From: Platycnemis pennipes
Lineage: Eukaryota > Arthropoda > Insecta > Odonata > Platycnemididae
Direction: 5' to 3'
Assembly (NCBI GenBank): GCA_933228895.1
Contig: OW121846.1
Location: 74,412,064-74,476,063 of the forward strand
Length of the DNA: 64,000 nucleotides
In this document: piece after piece, positions 14,995 through 30,355 of the stretch
How the letters are laid out: each line of letters opens with the position of its first letter
How positions within the stretch are numbered: position 1 is the first letter of the stretch
Program-made: the position numbers and the translations under genes
The notes under the pieces: generated by a model
The model's database searches: none
The model's input: only the letters and a program-made list of their open reading frames with translations
What the model was told of the DNA's origin: nothing

Positions 14995-17900
14995 CATTAA
15001 TGACTGGCCCAGTCATTTTATCACTGGCCCTGTCATTAATGACTGGCCCTGTCATTAATGACTGTCCCAGTCATTTTATTACTGGCCCTGTCATTAATGA
15101 CTGGCCCTGTCATTAATGACTGGCCCAGTCATTTTATCACTGGCCCTGTCATTTTATGACTGGTTCTTTCATTTTATGACTGGCCAAGTCGATTTATGAC
15201 TATAGAGTCATTTTATCACTGGCCCTGTCAGTAATGACTGGCCCTGTCATTAATGACTGGCCCAGTCATTTTATCACTGCCCCTGTCATTTTATGACTTG
15301 TTGTGTCATTTTATGATTGGCCAAGTCATTTTATGACTGGCAGAGTCATTTTATCACTGGCCCTGTCATTAATGACATGCCCTGTCATTAATGACTGGCC
15401 CAGTCATGTTATCACTGGCCCTGTCATTAATGACTGGCCCTGTCATTAATGACTGGCCCAGTCATTTCATCACTGGCCCTGTCATTTTATGACTGGTTCT
15501 GTCATTAATGACTGGCCCAGTCATTTTATCACTGGCCCTGTCATTAATGACTGGCCCTGTCATTAATGACTGTCCCAGTCATTTTATTACTGGCCCTGTC
15601 ATTAATGACTGGCCCTGTCATTAATGACTGGCCCAGTCATTTTATCACTGGCCCTGTCTTTAATGACTGGCCCTGTCATTAATGACTTGCCCAGTCATTG
15701 TATCACTGGCATTGTCATTTTATGACTCTTTCTGTCATTAATGACTAGCGCAGTCATTTAATGACTGGTTCTGTCATTTTATGACTGGCCAAGTCATTTT
15801 ATGACTGGCAGAGTCATTTTATCACTGGCTCTGTCATTAATGACTGGCCCTGTAATTAATGACTGGCCCAGTCATTTTATCACTGGCCCTGTCGTTAATG
15901 ACTGGCCCTGTCATTAATGACTGGCCCTGTCATTAATGACTGGCCCAGTCATTTTATCACTGGCCCTGTCATTTTATGACTCTTTCTGTCATTAATGACT
16001 GGCCCAGTCATTTTATGACTGGTTCTGTCATTTTATGACTGGCCAAGTAATTTTATGACTGGCAGAGTCATTTTATCACTGGCCCTGTCATTAATGACTG
16101 GCCCAGTCATTTTATCACTTGCCCTGTCATTTTATTGCTGGTTCTGTCATTTTATGACCGGCCCGGTCATTTTATGGCTCGGTCATTTTATCACTGGCCC
16201 TGTCATTTTATGACTGGTTCTGTCAGTTTATGACTGGCTAAGTCATTTTATCACTGGCCCTGTCATTAATGGCTGGCCCTGTCATTAATGGCTGGCCCTG
16301 TCATTAATGACTGGCCCTGTCATTAATGACTGGCCCTGTCATTAATGCCTGTCCCAGTCATTTTATCACTGGCCCTATCATTAATAACTGGCCCTGTCAT
16401 TTATGACTGGCCCAGTCATTTTATCACTGGCCCTGTCATTTTATGACTGGTTCTGTCATTTTATGACTGGCCAAGTCATTTTATTTTGGCAGAGTCATTT
16501 TATCACTGGCCCTGTCATTAATGACTGGCCCAGTCATTTTGTCACTGGCCCTGTCATTTTAGGACCGGTTCTGTAATTAATGACTGGCCCAGGCATTTTA
16601 TCACTGGCCCTTCCATTTTATCTTTGGCCCTGTCATTAATGACTGGCCCTGTTATAATGACAGGCTTAGTCATTTTATCACTGGCCCTGTCATTAATGAC
16701 TGGCCCTGTCATTAATGACTGGCCCAGGCATTTTATCACATACCCTGTCATTAATGACTGGCCCTGTCATTAATGATTGGTCCTGTCATTAATGACTGGC
16801 CCAGTCATTTTATCACATACCCTGTCATTAATGACTGGCCCTGTCATTAATGACTGGCCCAGTCATTTTATCACTGGCCCAGTCATTAATGACTGGCCCA
16901 GTCATTTTATCACTGGCCCTGTCATTATTGACTGGCGCTGTCATTAATGACTGGCCCAGTCATTTTATCACTGGCCCTGTCATTTTATGACTGGTTCTGT
17001 CATTTTATGACTGGCCAAGTTATTTTATGACTGGCAGAGTCATTTTATCACTGGCCTTGTCATTAATGACTGGCCCTGTCATTAATGACTGGCCCAGTCA
17101 TTTTATCACTGGCCCTGTCATTAATGACTGACCCAGTCATTTTATCACTGGCCCTGTCATTTTACGACTGGTTCTGTCATTTTATGCCTGGCCAAGTCAT
17201 TTTATGACTGGCAGAGTCATTTTATCACTGGCCCTGTCATTAATGACTGGCCCTGTCATTAATGACTGGCCCTGTCATTAATGACTGGCCCAGTCATTTT
17301 ATCACTGGCCCTGTCATTAATGACTGGCCCTGTCATTAATGACTGGCCCAGTCATTTTATCACTGGCCCTGTTATTTTATGACTTGTTCTGTCATTTTAT
17401 GACTGGCCAAGTCATTTTATGACTGGCAGAGTCATTTTATCACTGGCCCTGTCATTAAATTACTGGCCCTGTCATTAATGATTGGCCAAGTCATTTTATC
17501 ACTGGCCCAGTTATTAATGACTAGCCCTGTCATTAATGACTGGCCCAGTCATTTTATCACTGGCCCTGTCATTAATGACTGGCCCTGTCATTAATGACTG
17601 GCCCTGTCATTAATGACTGGCCCTGTTATTAATGACTGGCCCAGTCATTTTACCACTGGCCCTCTCATTTTATGACTGGTTCTGTCATTTTATGACTGGC
17701 CAAGTATTTCATGACTGGCAGAGTCATTTTATCACTGGCCCTGTCATTAATGAATGACCCTGTCATTAATGACTGGCCCAGTCATTTATCACTGGCCCTG
17801 TCATTAATGACTTTCATCACTGGCCATGTCATTAATGACTTTTATCACTGGCCATGTCATTAATGACTAGCCCTGTCATTAATGACTGGCCCAGTCATTT

Positions 17901-20900
17901 TATCACTGGCCCTGTCATTAATGACTGGCCCTGTCATTAATGACTGGCCCAGTCATTTTATCACTGGCCCTGTCATTTTATGACTGGTTCTGTCATTTTA
18001 TGACTGGCCAAGTCATTTTATGACTGGCAGAGTCATTTTATCACTGTCCCTGTCATTAATGACTATTTTATGACTCTATCAGTCATAAAATGACTTGGCC
18101 AGTCATAAAATGACAGAACCAGTCATAAAATGACAGGGCCAGTAATAAAACGACTGGGCCAGTCATTAATGACAGAGCCAGTCATTAATGACAGGGCCAG
18201 TGATAAAAAGACTGGGCCAGTCATTAATGACAGGGCCAGTCAATAATGACAGGGCCAGTGATAAAATGACTCTGCCAGTCATAAAATGACTTGGCCAGTC
18301 ATAAAATGACAGAACCAGTCATAAAATTACAGGGCCAGTGATAAAATGACTGGGCCAGTCATTAATTACAGAACCAGTCATAAAATGACAGGGCCAGTGA
18401 TAAAATGACTGGGCTAGTCATTAATGACAGGGCCAGTCATTAATGACAGGGCCAGTGATAAAATGACTGGGCCAGTCATAAATGACAGGGTCAGTCATTA
18501 ATGACAGGGCCAGTGATAAAATGACTCTACCAGTCATAAAATGACTTAGCCAATCATAAAATGACAGAACCAGTCATAAAATGACAGGGCCAGTGATAAA
18601 ATGACTGGGCTAGTCATTAATAATATGGCCAGTCATTAATGACAGGGCCAGTCATTAATGACAGGGCCAGTCATTAATGACAGGGCCAGTCATTAATGAC
18701 AGGGCCAGTGATAAAATGACTGGGCCAGTCATTAATGACAGGGCCAGTGAAAAAATGACTTAGCCAGTCATAAAATGACAGGGCCAGTGATAAAATGACC
18801 GGGCCAGTCATTAATGACAGGGACAGTCATTAATGACAGGGCCAGTGATAAAACGACTGGGACAGTCATTAATGACAGGGCCAGTGATAAAATGACTCTG
18901 CCAGTCATAAAATGACTTGGCTAGTCATAAAATGACAGAACAAGTCATAAAATGACAGGGGCAGTGATAAAATGATTGGGCAAGTCATTAATGACAGGGC
19001 CAGTCATTAATGACAGGGCCAGTGATAAATGACTCTGCCAGTCATTAAATGACTTGGCCAGTAATAAAATGACAGAACCAATCATAAAATGACAGGGCCA
19101 GTCATAAAATGACAGGGCCAGTCATAAAATGACAGGGCCAGTGATAAAATGACTGGGCCAGTCATTAATGACAGGGCCAGTCAATAATGACAGGGGGAGA
19201 GATAAAATGACTCTGCCAGTCATAAAATGACTTGGCAAGTCATAAAATGACAGAACCAGTCATAAAATGACAGGGCCACTGATAAAATGACTGGGCCAGT
19301 CATTAATGACACAACCAGTCATAAAATGACAGGGCCAGTGATAAAATGATTGGGCCTGTCATTAATGACAGGGCCAGTTATTAATGACAGGGCCAGTGAT
19401 AAAATGACTCTGCCAGTCATAAAATGACTTGGCCAGCCATAAAATGACAGAACCAGTCATAAAATGACAGGGCCAGTGATAAAATGACTGGGCCAGTCAT
19501 TAATGACAGGGCCAGTCATTAATGACAGGGCCAGTGATAAAATGACTGGGCCAGTCATTAATGAATGGGCCAGTCATTAATGTCAGGGCCAGTGATACAA
19601 TGACCGGGCCAGTCATTTTATCACTGGCCCTGTCATTTTATGACAGGCTAAGTCATTTTTTCACTGGCCCTGTCATTAATGACTGGCTCTGTCATTAATG
19701 ACTGGCCCAGTCATTTTATCACTGGCCCTGTCATTTTATGACTCTTTCTGTCATTAATGACTGACCCAGTCATTTTATGACTGGTTCTGTCATTTTATGA
19801 CTGGCCAAGTCATTTTATGACTGGCAGAGTCATTTTATCACTGGCCCTGTCATTAATGACTGGCCCTGTCATTAATGACTGGCCCTGTCATTAATGACTG
19901 GCCCAGTCATTTTATCACTGGCCCTGTCATTTTATGACCGGTTCTGTCATTAATGACTCGCCCAGTCATATTATCACTGGCCCTTCCATTTTATCTTTGG
20001 CCCTGTCATTAATGACTGGCCCTGTTATAATGACTGGCTTAGTCATTTTATCACTGGCCCTGTCATTAATGACTGGCCCAGTCATTTTATCACTTGCCCT
20101 GTCATTTTATTGCTGGTTCTGTCATTTTATGACCGGCCCGGTCATTTTATGGCTCGGTCATTTTATCACTGGCCCTGTCATTTTATGACTGGTTCTGTCA
20201 CTTTATGACTGGCTAAGTCATTTTATCACTGGCCCTGTCATTAATGGCTGGCCCTGTCATTAATGGCTGGCCCTGTCATTAATGACTGGCCCTGTCATTA
20301 ATGACTGGCCCTGTCATTAATGCCTGTCCCAGTCATTTTATCACTGGCCCTATCATTAATAACTGGCCCTGTCATTTATGACTGGCCCAGTCATTTTATC
20401 ACTGGCCCTGTCATTTTATGACTGGTTCTGTCATTTTATGACTGGCCAAGTCATTTTATGACTGGCAGAGTCATTTTATCACTGGCCCTGTCATTAATGA
20501 CTGGCCCAGTCATTTTGTCACTGGCCCTGTCATTTTAGGACCGGTTCTGTAATTAATGACTGGCCCAGGCATTTTATCACTGGCCCTTCCATTTTATCTA
20601 TGGCCCTGTCATTAATGACTGGCCCTGTTATAATGACAGGCTTAGTCCTTTTATCACTGGCCCTGTCATTAATGACTGGCCCTGTCATTAATGACTGGCC
20701 CAGGCATTTTATCACATACCCTGTCATTAATGACTGGCCCTGTCATTAATGATTGGCCCTGTCATTAATGACTGGCCCAGTCATTTTATCACATACCCTG
20801 TCATTAATGACTGGCCCTGTCATTAATGACTGGCCCAGTCATTTTATCACTGGCCCAGTCATTAATGACTGGCCCAGTCATTTTATCACTGGCCCTGTCA

Positions 20901-21587
20901 TTATTGACTGGCGCTGTCATTAATGACTGGCCCAGTCATTTTATCACTGGCCCTGTCATTTTATGACTGGTTCTGTCATTTTATGACTGGCCAAGTTATT
21001 TTATGACTGGCAGAGTCATTTTATCACTGGCCTTGTCATTAATGACTGGCCCTCTCATTAATGACTGGCCCAGTCATTTTATCACTGGCCCTGTCATTAA
21101 TGACTGACCCAGTCATTTTATCACTGGCCCTGTCAATTTACGACTGGTTCTGTCATTTTATGCCTGGCCAAGTCATTTTATGACTGGCAGAGTCATTTTA
21201 TCACTGGCCCTGTCATTAATGACTGGCCCTGTCATTAATGACTGGCCCTGTCATTAATGACTGGCCCTGTCATTAATGACTGGCCCAGTCATTTTATCAC
21301 TGGCCCTGTCATTAATGACTGGCCCTGTCATTAATGACTGGCCCAGTCATTTTATCACTGGCCCTGTTATTTTATGACTTGTTCTGTCATTTTATGACTG
21401 GCCAAGTCATTTTATGACTGGCAGAGTCATTTTATCACTGGCCCTGTCATTAAATTACTGGCCCTGTCATTAATGATTGGCCAAGTCATTTTATCACTGG
21501 CCCTGTTATTAATGACTAGCCCTGTCATTAATGACTGGCCCAGTCATTTTATCACTGGCCCTGTCATTAATGACTGGCCCTGTCATT
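14995..21587 (+). repeat. Left arm of the 13-kb satellite palindrome
   Basis: Reading outward from 21,587 on the minus strand gives the same order of rare variants as reading rightward from 21,588. Marker pairs share one centre of 21,587.5: GTTATTAATGACTAGCCC (21,505) with its complement at 21,653-21,670; TGTCAATTTACGAC (21,131) with 22,031-22,044; CACATACCCTG (~20,713) with ~22,452; CAGGGGGAGAGA (19,191) with 23,973-23,984; and the strand-switch junction at 18,061-18,084 with 25,091-25,114. Further out the centre shifts to 21,568.5 and then 21,578.5, meaning net length changes of 38 and 20 bases, both whole monomers. The arm contains its own inner reversal (about 18,065-19,610), mirrored in the other arm. 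Confidence 0.9.
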
Positions 21588-24500
21588 AATGACTGGCCCT
21601 GTCATTAATGACAGGGCCAGTGATAAAATGACTGGGCCAGTCATTAATGACAGGGCTAGTCATTAATAACAGGGCCAGTGATAAAATGACTTGGCCAATC
21701 ATTAATGACAGGGCCAGTAATTTAATGACAGGGCCAGTGATAAAATGACTCTGCCAGTCATAAAATGACTTGGCCAGTCATAAAATGACAGAACAAGTCA
21801 TAAAATAACAGGGCCAGTGATAAAATGACTGGGCCAGTCATTAATGACAGGGCCAGTCATTAATGACAGGGCCAGTGATAAAATGACTGGGCCAGTCATT
21901 AATGACAGGGCCAGTCATTAATGACAGGGCCAGTCATTAATGACAGGGCCAGTCATTAATGACAGGGCCAGTGATAAAATGACTCTGCCAGTCATAAAAT
22001 GACTTGGCCAGGCATAAAATGACAGAACCAGTCGTAAATTGACAGGGCCAGTGATAAAATGACTGGGTCAGTCATTATTGACAGGGCCAGTGATAAAATG
22101 ACTGGGCCAGTCATTAATGAGAGGGCCAGTCATTAATGACAAGGCCAGTGATAAAATGACTCTGCCAGTCATAAAATAACTTGGCCAGTCATAAAATGAC
22201 AGAACCAGTCATAAAATGACAGGGCCAGTGATAAAATGACTGGGCCAGTCATTAATGACAGCGCCAGTCAATAATGACAGGGCCAGTGATAAAATGACTG
22301 GGCCAGTCATTAATGACTGGGCCAGTGATAAAATGACTGGGCCAGTCATTAATGACAGGGCCAGTCATTAATGACAGGGTATGTGATAAAATGACTGGGC
22401 CAGTCATTAATGACAGGGCCAATCATTAATGACAGGGCCAGTCATTAATGACAGGGTATGTGATAAAATGCCTGGGCCAGTCATTAATGACAGGGCCAGT
22501 CATTAATGACAGGGCCAGTGATAAAAGGACTAAGCCTGTCATTATAACAGGGCCAGTCATTAATGACAGGGCCATAGATAAAATGGAAGGGCCAGTGATA
22601 AAATGCCTGGGCCAGTCATTAATTACAGAACCGGTCCTAAAATGACAGGGCCAGTGACAAAATGACTGGGCCAGTCATTAATGACAGGGCCAGTGATAAA
22701 ATGACTCTGCCAGTCATAAAATGACTTGGCCAGTCATAAAATGACAGAACCAGTCATAAAATGACAGGGCCAGTGATAAAATGACTGGGCCAGTCATAAA
22801 TGACAGGGCCAGTTATTAATGATAGGGCCAGTGATAAAATGACTGGGACAGGCATTAATGACAGGGCCAGTCATTAATGACAGGGCCAGTCATTAATGAC
22901 AGGGCCAGCCATTAATGACAGGGCCAGCCATTAATGACAGGGCCAGTGATAAAATGACTTAGCCAGTCATAAAGTGACAGAACCAGTCATAAAATGACAG
23001 GGCCAGTGATAAAATGACCGAGCCATAAAATGACCGGGCCGGTCATAAAATGACAGAACCAGCAATAAAATGACAGGGCAAGTGATAAAATGACTGGGCC
23101 AGTCATTAATGACAGGGCCAGTGATAAAATGACTAAGCCAGTCATTATAACAGGGCCAGTCATTAATGACAGGGCCAAAGATAAAATGGAAGGGCCAGTG
23201 ATAATATGACTGGGCGAGTCATTAATGACAGAACCGGTCATAAAATGACAGGGCCAGTGATAAAATGACTGGGCCAGTCATTAATGACAGGGCCAGTCAT
23301 TAATGACAGGGCCAGTCATTAATGACAGGGCCAGTGATAAAATGACTCTGCCAGTCATAAAATGACTTGGCCAGTCATAAAATGACAGAACCAGTCATAA
23401 AATGACTGCGTCAGTCATTAATGACAGAAAGAGTCATAAAATGACAGGGCCAGTGATAAAATGACTGGGCCAGTCATTAATGACAGAGCCAGTCATTAAT
23501 GACAGGGCCAGTGAAAAAATGACTTAGCCTGTCATAAAATGACAGGGCCAGTGATAAAATGACTGGCCCGGTCATTGTATCACTGGCCCTGACATTAATG
23601 ACTGGCCCATTCATTAAAGACTGGCCCAGTCATTTTATCACTGGCCCTGTCATTAATGACTGGCCCTGTCATTAATGACTGGCCCAGTCATTTTATCACT
23701 GGCCCTGTCATTTTATGACTGGTTCTGTCATTTTATGGCTGGCCAAGTCATTTTATGACTGGCAGAGTCATTTTATCACTGGCCCTGTCATTAATAACTG
23801 GCCCTGTCATTAATGACAGGCCCAATCATTTTATCACTGGCCCTGTCATTTTATGACTGGTTGTGTCATTAATGACTGGCCCAGTCATTTTATCAGTGGC
23901 CCTGTCATTTTATGACTGGTTCTGTCATTTTATGACTTGCCAAGTCATTTTATGACTGGCAGAGTCATTTTATCTCTCCCCCTGTCATTATTGACTGGCC
24001 CTGTCATTAATGACTGGCCCAGTCATTTTATCACTGGCCCTGTCATTTTATGACTGGCCCTGTCATTTTATGACTGGCCCTGTCATTTTATGATTGGTTC
24101 TGTCATTTTATTACTGGCCAAGTCATTTAATGACTGGCAGAGTCATTTATCACTGGCCCTGTCATTAATGACTGGCCCTGTCATTAATGACTTGCCCAAT
24201 CATTTTATCACTGCCCCTGTCATTTTATGACTTGTTCTGTCATTTTATGACTGGCCAAGTCATTTTATGACTGGCAGAGTCATTTTATCACTGGCCCTGT
24301 CATTAATGACTGTCCCAGTCGTTTTATCACTGGCCCTGTCATTAATGACTGTCCCTGTCATTAATGACTGGCCCGGTCATTTTATCACTGGCCCTGTCAT
24401 TTTATGACTGGCTAAGTCATTTTTTCACTGGCCCTGTCATTAATGACTGGCCCAGTCATTTTATCACTGGCCCTGTCATTAATGACTGGCCCTGTCATTA

Positions 24501-27500
24501 ATGACTGGCCCTGTCATTAATGACTGGCCCTGTCATTAATGACTGGCCATATTATTAATGACTAGCCCAGTCATTTTATCACTGGCCCTGTCATTTTATG
24601 ACTGGTTCTGTCATTTTATGATTGGCTAAGTCATTTTATGACTGGTAGAGTCATTTTATCACTGGCCCTGTCATTAATGACTGACCCTGTCATTTATGAC
24701 TGGCCCAGTCATTTTATCACTGGCCCTGTCATTAATGACTGGCCCTGTCATTAATGACTAGCCCAGTCATTTTATCACTGGCCCTGTCATTTTATGACTG
24801 GTTCTGTAATTAATGACTGGCCCAGTCATTTTATCACTGGCCCTGTAATTTTATGACTGGTTCTGTCATTTTATGACTGGCCAAGTCATTTTATGACTGG
24901 CAGAGTCATTTTATCACTGGCCCTGTCATTATTGACTGGCCCTGTCATTAATGACTGGCCCAGTCTTTTTATCACTGGCCCTGTCATTAATGACTGGCTC
25001 TGTCATTAATGACTGGCCCAGTCGTTTTATTACTGGCCCTGTCATTTTATGACTGGTTCTGTCATTTTATGACTGGCCAAGTCATTTTATGACTGATAGA
25101 GTCATAAAATAGTCATTAATGACAGGGACAGTGATAAAATGACTCTGCCAGTCATAAAATGACTTGGCCAGTCATAAAATGACAGAACCAGTCATAAAAT
25201 GACAGGGCCAGTGATAAAATGACTGGGCCAGTCATTAATGACAGGGCCAGTCATTAATGACAGGGCCAGTGATAAAATGACTGGGCCAGTCATTAATGAC
25301 AGGGCTAGTCATTAATGACATGGCCAGTGATAAAAGTCATTAATGACATGGCCAGTGATGAAAGTCATTAATGACAGGGCCAGTGATAAATGACTGGGCC
25401 AGTCATTAATGACAGGGTCATTCATTAATGACAGGGCCAGTGATAAAATGACTCTGCCAGTCATGAAATACTTGGCCAGTCATAAAATGACAGAACCAGT
25501 CATAAAATGAGAGGGCCAGTGGTAAAATGACTGGGCCAGTCATTAATAACAGGGCCAGTCATTAATGACAGGGCCAGTCATTAATGACAGGGCCAGTCAT
25601 TAATGACAGGGCCAGTGATAAAATGACTGGGCCAGTCATTAATGACAGGGCTAGTCATTAATAACAGGGCCAGTGATAAAATGACTTGGCCAATCATTAA
25701 TGACAGGGCCAGTAATTTAATGACAGGGCCAGTGATAAAATGACTCTGCCAGTCATAAAATGACTTGGCCAGTCATAAAATGACAGAACAAGTCATAAAA
25801 TAACAGGGCCAGTGATAAAATGACTGGGCCAGTCATTAATGACAGGGCCAGTCATTAATGACAGGGCCAGTGATAAAATGACTGGGCCAGTCATTAATGA
25901 CAGGGCCAGTGATAAAATGACTCTGCCAGTCATAAAATGACTTGGCCAGGCATAAAATGACAGAACCAGTCGTAAAATGACAGGGCCAGTGATAAAATGA
26001 CTGGGTCAGTCATTAATGACAGGGCCAGTGATAAAATGACTGGGCCAGTCATTAATGACAGGGCCAGTCATTAATGACAAGGCCAGTGATAAAATGACTC
26101 TGCCAGTCATAAAATAACTTGGCCAGTCATAAAATGACAGAACCAGTCATAAAATGACAGGGCCAGTGATAAAATGACTGGGCCAGTCATTAATGACAGC
26201 GCCAGTCAATAATGACAGGGCCAGTGATAAAATGACTGGGCCAGTCATTAATGACTGGGCCAGTGATAAAATGACTGGGCCAGTCATTAATGACAGGGCC
26301 AGTCATTAATGACAGGGTATGTGATAAAATGACTGGGCCAGTCATTAATGACAGGACCAATCATTAATGACAGGGCCAGTCATTAATGACAGGGTATGTG
26401 ATAAAATGCCTGGGCCAGTCATTAATGACAGGGCCAGTCATTAATGACAGGGCCAGTGATAAAATGACTAAGCCTGTCATTATAACAGGGCCAGTCATTA
26501 ATGACAGGGCCAAAGATAAAATGGAAGGGCCAGTGATAAAATGCCTGGGCCAGTCATTAATTACAGAACCGGTCCTAAAATGACAGGGCCAGTGACAAAA
26601 TGACTGGGCCAGTCATTAATGACAGGGCCAGTGATAAAATGACTCTGCCAAAATAAAATGACTTGGCCAGTCATAAAATGACAGAACCAGTCATAAAATG
26701 ACAGGGCCAGTGATAAAATGACTGGGCCAGTCATAAATGACAGGGCCAGTTATTAATGATAGGGCCAGTGATAAAATGACTGGGACAGGCATTAATGACA
26801 GGGCCAGTCATTAATGACAGGGCCAGTCATTAATGACAGGGCCAGCCATTAATGACAGGGCCAGCCATTAATGACAGGGCCAGTGATAAAATGACTTAGC
26901 CAGTCATAAACTGACAGAACCAGTCATAAAATGACAGGGCCAGTGATAAAATGACCGAGCCATAAAATGACCGGGCCGGTCATAAAATGACAGAACCAGC
27001 AATAAAATGACAGGGCAAGTGATAAAATGACTGGGCCAGTCATTAATGACAGGGCCAGTCATTAATGACAGGGCCAGTGATAAAATGACTCTGCCAGTCA
27101 TAAAATTACTTGGCCAGTCATAAAATGACAGAACCAGTCATAAAATGACTGGGCCAGTCATTAATGACAGAAAGAGTCATAAAATGACAGGGCCAGTGAT
27201 AAAATGACTGGGCCAGTCATTAATGACAGGGCCAGTCATTAATGACAGGGCCAGTCATTAACGACAGGGCCAGTGATAAAATGACTGGGCCAGTCATTAA
27301 TTACAGGGCCAGTCATTAATGACAGAGCCAGTGATAAAATGACTCTGCCAGTCATAAAATGACTTGGCCAGTCATAAAATGACAGAACCAGTCATTAAAT
27401 GACTGCGCTAGTCATTAATGACAGAAAGAGTCATAAAATGACAATGCCAGTGATACAATGACTGGGCAAGTCATTAATGACAGGGCCAGTCATTAAAGAC

Positions 27501-28155
27501 AGGGCCAGTGATAAAATGACTGGGCCAGTCATTAATGACAGGGCCAGTCATTAATGACAGGGCCAGTAATAAAATGACTGGGACAGTCATTAATGACAGG
27601 GCCAGTCATTAATGACAGGGCCAGTGATAAAATGACTGGGCCAGTCATTAATGACAGAACCAGTCATAAAATGACAGGGCCAGTGATGAAATGACTGGGC
27701 CAGTCATTAATGACAGGGCCAGTCATTAATGACAGGGCCAGTGATAACATGACTGGGCCAGTCATTAATGACAGGGCATGTCATTAATGACAGGGCCAGT
27801 GATAAAATGACTCTGCCAGTCATAAAATGACTTGGCCAATCATAAAATGACACAACAAGTCATAAAATGACAGGGGCAGTGATAAAATGACTGGGCCAGT
27901 CATTAATGACAGGGCCAGTCATTACTGACAGGGCCAGTGATAAAATGACTCTATAGTCATAAATCGACTTGGCCAGTCATAAAATGAAAGAACCAGTCAT
28001 AAAATGACAGGGCCAGTGATAAAATGACTGGGCCAGTCATTAATGACAGGGCCAGTCATTAATGACAGGGCCAGTAATAAAATGACTGGGACAGTCATTA
28101 ATGACAGGGCCAGTCATTAATGACAGGGCCAGTGATAAAATGACTGGGCCAGTCA
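21588..28155 (-). repeat. Right arm of the 13-kb satellite palindrome
   Basis: Reverse complement of 14,995-21,587. The mirrored block order is R (21,605-23,565), F (23,570-25,105), R (25,105-28,155), against F, R, F blocks of nearly the same lengths in the left arm. The outer limit is about 28,155. There the left arm predicts TTAATGACAGAACC, but the sequence reads AAATGACAGGGTCAG, which instead matches the order seen at ~18,475. At the centre the only asymmetry is an 8-base block at 21,593-21,600, which reads TGGCCCTG where the mirror predicts its complement. The spacer is effectively absent. Confidence 0.9.
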
Positions 28156-30355
28156 TAAATGACAGGGTCAGTCATTAATGACAGGGCCAGTGATAAAATG
28201 ACTCTACCAGTCATAAAATGACTTAGCCAATCATAAAATGACAGAACCAGTCATAAAATGACAGGGCCAGTGATAAAATGACTGGGCTAGTCATTAATAA
28301 TATGGCCAGTCATTAATGACAGGGCCAGTCATTAATGACAGGGCCAGTCATTAATAACAGGGCCAGTCATTAATGACAGGGCCAGTCATTAATGACAGGG
28401 CCAGTCATTAATGACAGGGCCAGTGATAAAATGACTGGGCCAGTCATTAATGACAGGGCTAGTCATTAATAACAGGGCCAGTGATAAAATGACTTGGCCA
28501 ATCATTAATGACAGGGCCAGTAATTTAATGACAGGGCCAGTGATAAAATGACTCTGCCAGTCATAAAATGACTTGGCCAGTCATAAAATGACAGAACAAG
28601 TCATAAAATAACAGGGCCAGTGATAAAATGACTGGGCCAGTCATTAATGACAGGGCCAGTCATTAATGACAGGGCCAGTGATAAAATGACTGGGCCAGTC
28701 ATTAATGACAGGGCCAGTCATTAATGACAGGGCCAGTCATTAATGACAGGGCCAGTCATTAATGACAGGGCCAGTGATAAAATGACTCTGCCAGTCATAA
28801 AATGACTTGGCCAGGCATAAAATGACAGAACCAGTCGTAAATTGACAGGGCCAGTGATAAAATGACTGGGTCAGTCATTAATGACAGGGCCAGTGATAAA
28901 ATGACTGGGCCAGTCATTAATGAGAGGGCCAGTCATTAATGACAAGGCCAGTGATAAAATGACTCTGCCAGTCATAAAATAACTTGGCCAGTCATTAAAT
29001 GACAGAACAAGTCATAAAATAACAGGGCCAGTGATAAAATGACTGGGCCAGTCATTAATGACAGGGCCAGTCATTAATGACAGGGCCAGTCAATAATGAC
29101 AGGGCCAGTGATAAAATGACTGGGCCAGTCATAAATGACAGGGTCAGTCATTAATGACAGGGCCAGTGATAAAATGACTCTACCAGTCATAAAATGACTT
29201 AGCCAATCATAAAATGACAGAACCAGTCATAAAATGACAGGGCCAGTGATAAAATGACTGGGCTAGTCATTAATGATATGGCCAGTCATTAATGACAGGG
29301 CCAGTCATTAATGACAGGGCCAGTGATAAAATGACTGGGCCAGTCATTAATGACAGGACCAGTGAAAAAATGACTTAGCCAGTCATAAAATGACAGGGCC
29401 AGTGATAAAATGACCGGGCCAGTCATTAATGACAGGGACAGTCATTAATGACAGGGCCAGTGATAAAACGACTGGGACAGTCATTAATGACAGGGCCAGT
29501 GATAAAATGACTCTGCCAGTCATAAAATGACTTGGCCAGTCATAAAATGACAGAACAAGTCATAAAATGACAGGGGCAGTGATAAAATGATTGGGCAAGT
29601 CATTAATGACAGGGCCAGTCATTAATGACAGGGCCAGTGATAAATGACTCTGCCAGTCATTAAATGACTTGGCCAGTAATAAAATGACAGAACCAATCAT
29701 AAAATGACAGGGCCAGTCATAAAATGACAGGGCCAGTCATAAAATGACAGGGCCAGTGATAAAATGACTGGGCCAGTCATTAATGACAGGGCCAGTCAAT
29801 AATGACAGGGGGAGAGATAAAATGACTCTGCCAGTCATAAAATGACTTGGCAAGTCATAAAATGACAGAACCAGTCATAAAATGACAGGGCCACTGATAA
29901 AATGACTGGGCCAGTCATTAATGACACAACCAGTCATAAAATGACAGGGCCAGTTATAAAATGACTGGGCCTGTCATTAATGACAGGGCCAATTATTAAT
30001 GACAGGGCCAGTGATAAAATGACTCTGCCAGTCATAAAATGACTTGGCCAGCCATAAAATGACAGAACCAGTCATAAAATGACAGGGCCAGTGATAAAAT
30101 GACTGGGCCAGTCATTAATGACAGGGCCAGTCATTAATGACAGGGCCAGTGATAAAATGACTGGGCCAGTCATTAATGACAGGGCCAGTCATTAATGACA
30201 GGGCCAGTGATAAAAAGACTCTGCCAGTCATAAAATGACTTGGCCAGTCATAAAAAGACAAAACCAGTCATAAAATGACAGGGCCAGTGATAAAATGACT
30301 GGGCCAATCATTAATGAATGGGCCAGTCATTAATGTCAGGGCCAGTGATAAAATG
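28156..30355 (-). repeat. Reverse-orientation satellite, partial copies of the 18.4-19.6 kb and 25.6-26.1 kb segments
   Basis: From 28,150 the order follows that of ~18,470 (AAATGACAGGGTCAG, then the CTACCAG and TTAGCCAATC variants). It passes through a segment like 25,630-26,150 at ~28,440-28,990 and re-enters the 18,470 order at ~29,110. The rare CAGGGGGAGAGA marker at 29,806 matches 19,191. The block ends at the junction GACCGGGCCAGTCATTTTAT at about 30,355. No gene seen. Confidence 0.8.
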
